Source: an uncultured Oscillospiraceae bacterium | Lineage (GTDB): Bacteria; Bacillota; Clostridia; Oscillospirales; Oscillospiraceae | NCBI GenBank assembly: GCA_934589675.1 | Contig: CAKTOF010000003.1 | Coordinates: forward strand, 1-64,000 | Direction: 5' to 3' | Length of the DNA: 64,000 nucleotides | In this document: one piece after another, positions 58,170 to 64,000 of the stretch | Layout of the letters: every line of letters begins with the position of its first letter | Position numbering within the stretch: the stretch's first letter is position 1 | Made by a program: the position numbers and the translations under genes | Notes under the pieces: generated by a model | Told to the model about the DNA's origin: nothing | The model's database searches: none | Seen by the model: the letters and a program-made list of their open reading frames with translations, nothing else

Positions 58170-59488
58170 AGCTCGATACCAAACGCACCATTTTCGTTGG
58201 CTTTGCCTTTATGGCCATCTGCGCATTCTGGCAGATCTATGACAGCATTGTCCCTCTGATTTTGAAAAACACGTTTGATCTGAACGACGCCGTCTCCGGC
58301 ATTATCATGGCCATGGACAATGTTGTGGCCGTGTTTCTTCTTCCGGTCTTCGGCTCGCTGTCCGACCGGACGCATACACGCATCGGGCGCAGAATGCCGT
58401 ATATCATTTTCGGTATGCTCGTGGCCATTGCGCTGAGCATGCTCCTGCCGCTGGCCGATCATCTGGAGATCAAGTGGCTGTTCATCGTCGCGCTCGGGCT
58501 GGAGCTGCTGGCCATGGCGACGTTCCGCTCGCCGACGGTCGCGCTCATGCCGGACGTCACGCCCAAGCCGCTGCGCTCGAAGGGCAACGCCATCATCAAC
58601 CTCATGGGCGCCGTCGGCAGCATCATCATGCTTGCCATGATCGGCCTGCTCGTGCCGAAGGGCGCGCATCCGAGCTATTTCCCGGTGTTCGGCTTCGTCG
58701 CTTGCTTTATGCTCGCCTGCCTCCTCATCCTTGTGCGCACGACCAATGAGCCGAAGCTTACGGCGAAGATGGAAGAGGAGTCGCGCGCGCTCGGCGTGGA
58801 TGAACGCATGGACAATGTGACCGAGGTGGCCTCGCCCCTGCAGAAGATCGCGCGCCGCGCGCTGCGTCTGGAGCTGGCGTCGGTATTTTTGTGGTTCATG
58901 GGCTACAATGCTATCACGACGTCGTTCTCTAAATACGCGAACGTCTACTGGGGCCTTGAGGGCGGCTCGTTTGCCTACACGCTCATGATCGCGCAGGCCG
59001 CGGCCATTGTCAGCTATGTGCCCGTCGGCTACATCGCAACAAAGATCGGCCGCCGCCGCACGATCCTCGGCGGCGTCGTGATGCTGGCCATCGCGTTCGG
59101 CTCGTGCGTGTTTTTCAAGTCGTTCTCCGGCATGATCTTTTTCTTCTTCATCCTCGCGGGCGTGGGCTGGGCGTCGATCAACGTCAACTCGTACCCCATG
59201 ATCGTCGAGATGGCCGGCCCCGGCAACGTCGGCAAGTACACGGGGTACTACTACGCCGCGTCGCAGTGCGCGCAGATCCTCACGCCGATCCTCTCGGGCT
59301 TTGTGCTTGAGTACGGCTGGAAGCTCCTTGGGAGCACCGATCCTGATGCGGGCTATGTGCTGCTGTTTCCGTACGGCACGCTGTTCGTGGCTGCGTCGTT
59401 CGTGACGATGCTGCTCCTGCCGCACGGGCGCCACACGGCGCATCCGGAGAAGAAGGGCGTTCTGGAATCGTTCGACGTGGATGGCTGA
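58166..59488 (+). CDS. MFS transporter
   Basis: A 440-aa protein with 12 predicted membrane helices and the MFS loop GSLSDRTHTRIGRRMPYI between helices 2 and 3, resembling the GPH/SLC45-type sugar transporters. Its neighbours (a HAD phosphatase and a glycerophosphodiesterase) would fit uptake of a sugar or glycerol compound, but the substrate is not shown by the sequence. Confidence 0.88.
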   Translation: MKLDTKRTIFVGFAFMAICAFWQIYDSIVPLILKNTFDLNDAVSGIIMAMDNVVAVFLLPVFGSLSDRTHTRIGRRMPYIIFGMLVAIALSMLLPLADHLEIKWLFIVALGLELLAMATFRSPTVALMPDVTPKPLRSKGNAIINLMGAVGSIIMLAMIGLLVPKGAHPSYFPVFGFVACFMLACLLILVRTTNEPKLTAKMEEESRALGVDERMDNVTEVASPLQKIARRALRLELASVFLWFMGYNAITTSFSKYANVYWGLEGGSFAYTLMIAQAAAIVSYVPVGYIATKIGRRRTILGGVVMLAIAFGSCVFFKSFSGMIFFFFILAGVGWASINVNSYPMIVEMAGPGNVGKYTGYYYAASQCAQILTPILSGFVLEYGWKLLGSTDPDAGYVLLFPYGTLFVAASFVTMLLLPHGRHTAHPEKKGVLESFDVDG

Positions 59489-60323
59489 TATGGGATACGG
59501 AATTCTTGCGGCCGCTGCGGCCATCCTGATCGTGATCCTGCTTGACCTGTTCCTGCTCGCCCCGCGCAGAAAATCGCCGCCGCTGCTTCGCGTGCTGCGC
59601 ACATACCGCTTTGCGCACCGTGGCTATCACGACAGCGCAGACGGCATCCCGGAAAACTCGCTCGCTGCGTTCCGCCGCGCCGTCGAGCACGGCTTCGGCG
59701 CGGAGCTTGACGTCCACCTGTCCAAGGACGGCCGCCTCGTCGTCATGCACGACGAGAGCTTAAAGCGCACCTGCGGCGTCGACTGGCCGATCTCGGAGCT
59801 GACCGCGGATGAGCTGTCTGCATACCGGCTCGAGGGGACGGACGAGAAGATCCCGTTCCTCGAGGAGGTTCTGCCGCTCTTTGAAGGCAGGACGCCGCTC
59901 GTCGTCGAGGTGAAGCCCGTCCATCGGAATCATGCTGCGCTCTGCCGCGCGGCGTGTGAGATGCTGGATCGCTATCGCGTGGATTACTGCATGGAGTCGT
60001 TCGATCCGCGCGCAGTCCTGTGGCTGCGGAAAAACCGGCCGGACATCGTCCGCGGGCAGCTTGCCGAGAATTTCACGCGCCACGGCGAAAAGCTGGCCGC
60101 TCCGCTGCGCTTTGCGCTGCACAATCTGCTGACCAACGCCCTGACGCGGCCGGACTTTGTCGCCTACCGCGTCGACGACCGGCGCGACCTGTCATTTTGC
60201 GTGGCGACAAAGCTGCTCGGCGCGCAGGAGTTTTCCTGGACTGTGCGCACGCCGGAGGAGCAGCGCGCCGTGGAAAAAGACGGCGGCGTCATCATCTTTG
60301 AGCGGTTCGACCCGACATTATAA
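59481..60323 (+). CDS. Glycerophosphodiester phosphodiesterase family protein
   Basis: A 280-aa protein with an N-terminal membrane helix (about 7-27) and a GDPD barrel: FAHRGYHD, PENSLAAFRRAVEHG, ELDVHLSKDGRLVVMHD and VEVKP supply the metal and catalytic residues. It releases glycerol 3-phosphate from glycerophosphodiesters, probably at the outer face of the membrane. Overlaps the MFS gene by 8 bases. Confidence 0.93.
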   Translation: MADMGYGILAAAAAILIVILLDLFLLAPRRKSPPLLRVLRTYRFAHRGYHDSADGIPENSLAAFRRAVEHGFGAELDVHLSKDGRLVVMHDESLKRTCGVDWPISELTADELSAYRLEGTDEKIPFLEEVLPLFEGRTPLVVEVKPVHRNHAALCRAACEMLDRYRVDYCMESFDPRAVLWLRKNRPDIVRGQLAENFTRHGEKLAAPLRFALHNLLTNALTRPDFVAYRVDDRRDLSFCVATKLLGAQEFSWTVRTPEEQRAVEKDGGVIIFERFDPTL

Positions 60324-60365
60324 AAGCAGCGCCCCGAAGCTTAAGCTTCGGGGCGCTGCTTTTTT
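60322..60365. terminator. Bidirectional terminator between GDPD and ABC transporter genes
   Basis: A 38-base perfect palindrome centred on AAGCTTAAGCTT (GCAGCGCCCCG arms) with A and T runs at the ends. Confidence 0.95.
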
Positions 60366-60369
60366 GCGT

Positions 60370-61110
60370 TTATGCGTTTAAGAAGCGAGACAGAAAATCG
60401 CGCGTCTCGGGCTTCTGCGGGTCGCCGAACACGGCGGCGGGGGAGCCCTCTTCGCAGATGACGCCGCGGTTCATGTACACGACGTGGTTGGACACATCAC
60501 GGGCAAACGCCATCTCGTGCGTGACGACGAGCATTGTCATGCCCTCTTCGGCCAGCGTTCGCATGACCGAGAGCACCTCGCCGACCATCTCCGGGTCGAG
60601 CGCGCTCGTCGGCTCGTCAAACAGCAGCACCTCCGGCTGCATGGCCAGCGCGCGGGCAATGGCGACGCGCTGCTTCTGGCCGCCGGAGATCTGGCGCGGG
60701 CGGGCGTTTAAGTACGGCGTCATGCCGACCTGATCGAGGAATTTCTTCGCGGTCTCCTGCGCCTCGGCCTTGCTCTTTTTGAGGACCTTCACCTGACCGA
60801 CGACGCAGTTTTCCAGCACGGTCATGTTGTTGAACAGGTTGAACGACTGGAACACCATGCCGACCTTTGCGCGGTAGGCCGGCGCCTTGACGCCGCGGTC
60901 GGCCATGTTTTTGCCGTGGAAGAGGATCTCGCCGGACGTCGGCGTCTCAAGCAGGTTGATGCAGCGCAGCAGCGTCGACTTGCCGGACCCGGACGCGCCG
61001 ATGATGCTCGTTACGTCACCCGGGGCGACGTTGAAGTCAATGTCGCGCAGAACCTGATTTGTGCCGAACGACTTGGAAAGATGGCGGATCTGGAGAATCG
61101 GTTCACTCAT
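60370..61110 (-). CDS. Amino-acid ABC transporter ATP-binding protein (probably lysine)
   Basis: A 246-aa ABC ATPase of the polar amino acid group: Walker A IIGASGSGKSTLLRC, the LFNNMTVLEN Q-loop region, signature QISGGQKQRVAIARALA and Walker B VLLFDEPTSALDPE. Third gene of the operon; starts at the last base of the permease gene. Confidence 0.95.
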   Translation of the reverse strand: MSEPILQIRHLSKSFGTNQVLRDIDFNVAPGDVTSIIGASGSGKSTLLRCINLLETPTSGEILFHGKNMADRGVKAPAYRAKVGMVFQSFNLFNNMTVLENCVVGQVKVLKKSKAEAQETAKKFLDQVGMTPYLNARPRQISGGQKQRVAIARALAMQPEVLLFDEPTSALDPEMVGEVLSVMRTLAEEGMTMLVVTHEMAFARDVSNHVVYMNRGVICEEGSPAAVFGDPQKPETRDFLSRFLNA

Positions 61111-61991
61111 TATCGTTCACCTCTGCTGCTCTGATTTCGGTTCCAGCGGGCACGCTGCTGAGCCTGATCATACTCGCGGCTTCGCTCGTCGAAGTTGCTG
61201 CCGCGGCCGGGGTGGTTGTATGTTCCGGCCGTCATGGTCAGCTGATCGGTCTGGACAAGCTCGTAGCTCGACGAACCGTCCATGCGCTTTTCGGCAAAGC
61301 GCAGCAGGAACGACGCAACGAGCGTCATGCACAGATAGCCGGCCATCTCGACCGTCGCAGACGGGAAGTAGAGGTATGTCGCGCCGACGGCCGCGCGGTG
61401 GACGGCAAAGAAGTCCGTGAAGCTGATGATGAACATGACGGACGTATCTTTGATGTTGATGATGAAGTTGTTGCCGATCTGCGGCAGGATGTTGCGCAGC
61501 GCCTGCGGCAGGATAACGGAGAGCATCGTCTGAACATGGTTCATTCCGATGGCCTTCGCGCCCTCGGTCTGGCCGGGGTCGATGGATAAAATGCCGCCGC
61601 GGACCGTCTCGGCCATGTACGCGCCGGTGTTGATGGACACGACGAAGATCGCGGCCGACCACACGGAGTGGAACCGCACGGCATTGTCGGAGAAGTACGG
61701 CAGGCCGTAGTAGAGGAACACGGCCTGCAGCACCATCGGAGTGCCGCGGAAGATCTCAACGTACACGCGGACGATGACGCGGATGAGCGCGAGGAAGAAG
61801 CGCTTGACGGGCGAGTCGGTCTTTGCGTGCGGGATCGTCTGCAAAATGCCGCAGGCGAAGCCGATGATGCAGCCGATGAGCGTCGCTATGAGCGCGAGGC
61901 CGAGCGTGTTGCCGATGCCGTGCAGGTAGGCGAGGCCGAATTTGTCCAGCAGCTTGCCGACCTCGGTGAAGAGCTGTTGAAATTTGTTCAC
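61110..61991 (-). CDS. Amino-acid ABC transporter permease (probably lysine)
   Basis: A 293-aa membrane protein of the HisM/GlnP type: membrane helices, FRGTPMVLQAVFLYYGLP, and the EAA loop around VRGGILSIDPGQTEGAKAIG. It ends with a hydrophilic Arg/Asn-rich tail of about 40 residues that most family members lack. It follows the binding-protein gene after a hairpin. Confidence 0.94.
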   Translation of the reverse strand: MNKFQQLFTEVGKLLDKFGLAYLHGIGNTLGLALIATLIGCIIGFACGILQTIPHAKTDSPVKRFFLALIRVIVRVYVEIFRGTPMVLQAVFLYYGLPYFSDNAVRFHSVWSAAIFVVSINTGAYMAETVRGGILSIDPGQTEGAKAIGMNHVQTMLSVILPQALRNILPQIGNNFIINIKDTSVMFIISFTDFFAVHRAAVGATYLYFPSATVEMAGYLCMTLVASFLLRFAEKRMDGSSSYELVQTDQLTMTAGTYNHPGRGSNFDERSREYDQAQQRARWNRNQSSRGER

Positions 61992-62042
61992 TGGGGCAGT
62001 CTCCTTTCAGATGATGTCTCAAATGGTGTCAGCATGCCGATA

Positions 62043-62073
62043 AGGCGAGGGGCGCATGGCGTCCCTCGCCTTT
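62043..62073 (-). terminator. Hairpin between binding-protein and permease genes
   Basis: AAGGCGAGGG pairs with CCCTCGCCTT, with no clear U-tract on the minus strand. Such a hairpin would protect the binding-protein mRNA and lower the yield of the permease, a usual arrangement in these operons. Confidence 0.7.
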
Positions 62074-62084
62074 GGAGCTATGAA

Positions 62085-63029
62085 TTACTCAGAGAGCGGC
62101 TGGACGGCGATGGCTTCGTCCATGAGAGCGTTGAAGTCGTCAGCCGTCATCGTGGACAGAACGCTGTCGATGGCGTCCTTCAGTTCGGTGTTGCCCTTCA
62201 TGACGGACACGCCGATGTTGATCTCGCCCTCGTCGACCTCGAAGCCGTCGTCGGAGTCGCTAAAGTCAAGGATCTTCATGTCCGGGTAAGCCGCGACGGC
62301 GCCGAGCGCGGTCGGCATGTCGGTGCAGATGAAGTCGACGGAGTCGGTCTCAAGCGCCATGAGCATGGCGGGCGCGGTCTCGGCTGCGGTCTGGATCTGG
62401 GCGCCGTCAATCTGCGGGAGCATGTCGTTGTACCAGATGGTCGCGATCTGCGCGGTGCATGTGCCGCCGGCAAGGTCGGCAAGGCCCTTGGCATCGGCGA
62501 ACGTGCTGTCCTGCTTCGTGACGCAGACGATGGAGGCGTAGAAGTACGGGCCGGCGAAGTCGACCTGCTCCATGCGCTCTTCCGTCATGGACTGGCCGGC
62601 GATGACAGCGTCATACAGGCCGGTCTGCACGCCGGGGACGAGGGAGTCCCAGTCGGTGCGGATGACCTCAAGCTCCCAGCCGTTGGCCTCGCAGATCTTC
62701 TTGGCGATCATGACGTCGTAGCCGTTGGCATACTCGCCGTTCGTGCCGGAGATGAGAACGGCGCCGTTGGAGTCGTCGTACTGCGTCCAGTTGTAAGGGG
62801 CGTAGGCACACTCCATGGCGATGGTGAGCTTGCCGTCCTCAACGCCGGAGGCGACGGCCTGGCCGTCGGAGGCATCAGAGGAATCGGAGGAGTCGGAGGA
62901 ATCGGCCGCGCCGCTGCCGGCCGGGGTGGAGTCGGACGGGGTGGAGTCGGTCTTGCTGTCGCCGCCGCCGCAGGCCGCGAGGCCGAGGACGAGCGCGAGG
63001 GCAAGGAGCAGAGCGAGAAGCTTTTTCAT
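62085..63029 (-). CDS. Amino-acid ABC transporter substrate-binding lipoprotein (probably lysine)
   Basis: A 314-aa lipoprotein (lipobox LAAC, Cys about 20) with a Ser/Asp-rich linker and a type II periplasmic-binding fold: KLTIAMECAYAPYNWTQYDD, NGYDVMIAKKICEANG, DAVIAGQSMTEERMEQVDFAGPY (in two parts) and a later ICTDMPTALGA. It heads the operon under a lysine riboswitch, which makes lysine the likeliest ligand. Confidence 0.93.
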   Translation of the reverse strand: MKKLLALLLALALVLGLAACGGGDSKTDSTPSDSTPAGSGAADSSDSSDSSDASDGQAVASGVEDGKLTIAMECAYAPYNWTQYDDSNGAVLISGTNGEYANGYDVMIAKKICEANGWELEVIRTDWDSLVPGVQTGLYDAVIAGQSMTEERMEQVDFAGPYFYASIVCVTKQDSTFADAKGLADLAGGTCTAQIATIWYNDMLPQIDGAQIQTAAETAPAMLMALETDSVDFICTDMPTALGAVAAYPDMKILDFSDSDDGFEVDEGEINIGVSVMKGNTELKDAIDSVLSTMTADDFNALMDEAIAVQPLSE

Positions 63030-63067
63030 GTTGGATCACCTTTCTTTTGTTTTTCCGTTTTGGTAAT

Positions 63068-63099
63068 AAAAAATGAACCGCTGGTGTCAAGCGGTTCAT
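63068..63099 (-). terminator. Riboswitch-controlled terminator before the binding-protein gene
   Basis: On the minus strand ATGAACCGCT pairs with AGCGGTTCAT around TGACACC and is followed by TTTTTT. It lies between aptamer and gene. Confidence 0.9.
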
Positions 63100-63139
63100 G
63101 AGAGAAGACGGAAAATACAAAAGCTCCGATCCGACCCTT

Positions 63140-63306
63140 GATAGCGCTTCACACGAATTTCATGTGACAGTCCGCAGGGTATTTCCCGGCGGCCCAGCCA
63201 TCCGGACGTCAGGCAGCATCCGGACACTTCGGCGAAGCAGCCTTTCCCGCCGGACAGCTGCCTGTCTCTTCCGGCGATACTCATCGGCTTCGCGCCTCTA
63301 TCTTGC
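63140..63306 (-). promoter_or_regulatory. Lysine riboswitch (L box)
   Basis: On the minus strand the aptamer begins GATAGAGGCGCGAAG, then has GAGTAT, GCTTCGCCGAAGTG, TGGCTGGGCCGCC and GGACTGTCAC, and closes with GCTATC pairing to GATAG. These match the conserved blocks of the Bacillus lysC leader in order and spacing. A terminator follows, so lysine would switch the ABC transporter off. Confidence 0.93.
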
Positions 63307-63321
63307 GATTCAATTTCTTCA

Positions 63322-63350
63322 AGTCTAGCACGATGCAGGAAGTGTGTCAA
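63322..63350 (-). promoter_or_regulatory. Promoter of the lysine-riboswitch operon
   Basis: On the minus strand TTGACA (63350-63345, written TTGACA), a 17-base spacer and TAGACT (63327-63322), about 15 bases before the aptamer. Confidence 0.75.
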
Positions 63351-63464
63351 CCTCTTGCAAATTGAAATTTCAGAATTTGTCGCCTTTGACGAGAAGTTTT
63401 TCACTTTTCGCGCCGGATTTATGATATAGTGATAGCAAACCTGTGCAAAAAAGGAGGGGTCTTT

Positions 63465-64000
63465 ATGCAGGCAGCGGAGCTGGCTGTTCTCGACTGGATC
63501 CAGAATGCGCTGCGCTCCCCGGCGCTCGACCGGTTCTTTTCCGCCTTTACCCGCCTGTCCGACCATGGCGAGATCTGGATCGCGCTGGCGATCATCCTGC
63601 TCATCATTCCGAAAACGCGGAAGCTCGGATTCGGCGTGGCGGTCGCGCTGGCGCTCGACCTTGTCGTGTGCAATCTGGCGCTCAAGCCGATCTTTGCGCG
63701 GACGCGACCGTGCGATATCGCGCAGTGGATCGAGCTGATCATCGAGCGGCCGGGCGATTTTTCGTTCCCGTCCGGGCACACGGCCGTGTCGTTTGCGGCC
63801 GTCGGCGCGCTCGCGGCGGCGAAGAGCAAGCTGTGGATCCCATCGTGCGTCGTGGCGGTCCTGCTTGCGTTTTCGCGGCTTTATCTCTACGTCCACTGGC
63901 CGACGGACATCCTCGGCGGCATCGCCGTCGGCCTCGCCTGCGGCTTTGCAGGCTGGCGCCTGACAGTCTGGGCCGGGAATAAGATCCGCACAAAAAAGAG
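63465..64000 (+). CDS. PAP2-family phosphatase (partial, runs off the right edge)
   Basis: At least 178 residues of a membrane phosphatase. Its three motifs are KPIFARTRP (motif 1), FSFPSGHTAVSF (motif 2) and SRLYLYVHWPTDILGG (motif 3), with several membrane helices. The group dephosphorylates undecaprenyl diphosphate or phosphatidate. AAAGGAGGGG precedes ATG 63465. The stop codon is not in the window. Confidence 0.93.
   Translation, partial: MQAAELAVLDWIQNALRSPALDRFFSAFTRLSDHGEIWIALAIILLIIPKTRKLGFGVAVALALDLVVCNLALKPIFARTRPCDIAQWIELIIERPGDFSFPSGHTAVSFAAVGALAAAKSKLWIPSCVVAVLLAFSRLYLYVHWPTDILGGIAVGLACGFAGWRLTVWAGNKIRTKK

Noticed and set aside
58001..59602. 533-aa open frame on the minus strand over the MFS gene
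   Set aside because: Highly charged sequence opposite an obvious 12-helix transporter; codon-pattern artefact.
63100..63896. 266-aa minus-strand open frame after the ABC operon
   Set aside because: It covers the lysine riboswitch and is antisense to the PAP2 phosphatase gene.

Overview
The window reads as a chromosomal segment of a GC-rich, spore-forming Clostridia species, most likely Oscillospiraceae (the Oscillibacter/Flavonifractor/Dysosmobacter group). The evidence is the gene set: SpoIVFB-type and GerW sporulation genes, a non-discriminating archaeal-type AspRS joined to gatCAB, an IspH/ribosomal protein S1 fusion, Firmicute T-box, CIRCE and lysine-riboswitch control elements, and densely packed genes with overlapping stop/start codons. 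The genus is an inference; family level is what the sequence supports.

Layout. 1-3.8 kb: tRNA-Pro(CGG), a small membrane protein with a SpoIVFB-like M50 protease, the paired radical-SAM/DUF2344 proteins and a glutaredoxin-like protein. 3.9-8.7 kb: a T-box with an apparent Asn specifier in front of aspS-gatC-gatA-gatB. 8.8-10.1 kb: tRNA-Pro(GGG) followed by a distinctly AT-rich patch with a DUF6680-like protein and an orphan barstar flanked by degenerate direct repeats. 10.2-19.3 kb: an accessory surface locus with a divergent XRE regulator, a SipW-type signal peptidase, four SipW-type (camelysin/TasA-like) secreted proteins, a 1147-aa InlB-repeat protein, a CnaB protein with an LLDTG anchor and a sortase. 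19.3-24.3 kb: YoaK, a DUF1538/PII-like pair, a YARHG protein, a Gx transporter and rplS.

24.4-36.5 kb is housekeeping: lepB-rbgA-rnhB-yraN-dipeptidase-thrC-phosphoesterase, then tig-clpP-clpX-lon-ysxC. 36.5-47.2 kb: an M50 protease, scpA-scpB, DUF2953, gerW, a D,D-carboxypeptidase, an RluB-type pseudouridine synthase, a MurR/RpiR regulator, an HI0933 flavoprotein, cmk, plsC and the ispH-rpsA fusion. 47.2-47.6 kb is non-coding and holds two repeat families in inverted orientation. 47.6-56.3 kb: ABC-F, DUF815 AAA protein, CIRCE-htpG, DUF4127 lipoprotein, amidohydrolase and a Na/Pi symporter-like protein. 56.3-60.3 kb: endonuclease/exonuclease/phosphatase, HAD-IIA phosphatase, MFS transporter and GDPD. 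60.3-63.4 kb: an amino-acid ABC transporter under a lysine riboswitch. A PAP2 phosphatase runs off the right edge.

The most unusual part is the surface locus at 10.2-19.3 kb. Its gene content parallels the Bacillus SinR/SipW/TasA matrix system but adds an InlB-repeat protein and a dedicated sortase-substrate pair. Other notable points are the internal Shine-Dalgarno and in-frame ATG inside the ispH-rpsA fusion, the Asn T-box on the transamidation operon, a perfect CIRCE on htpG, and the inverted dispersed repeats after rpsA.
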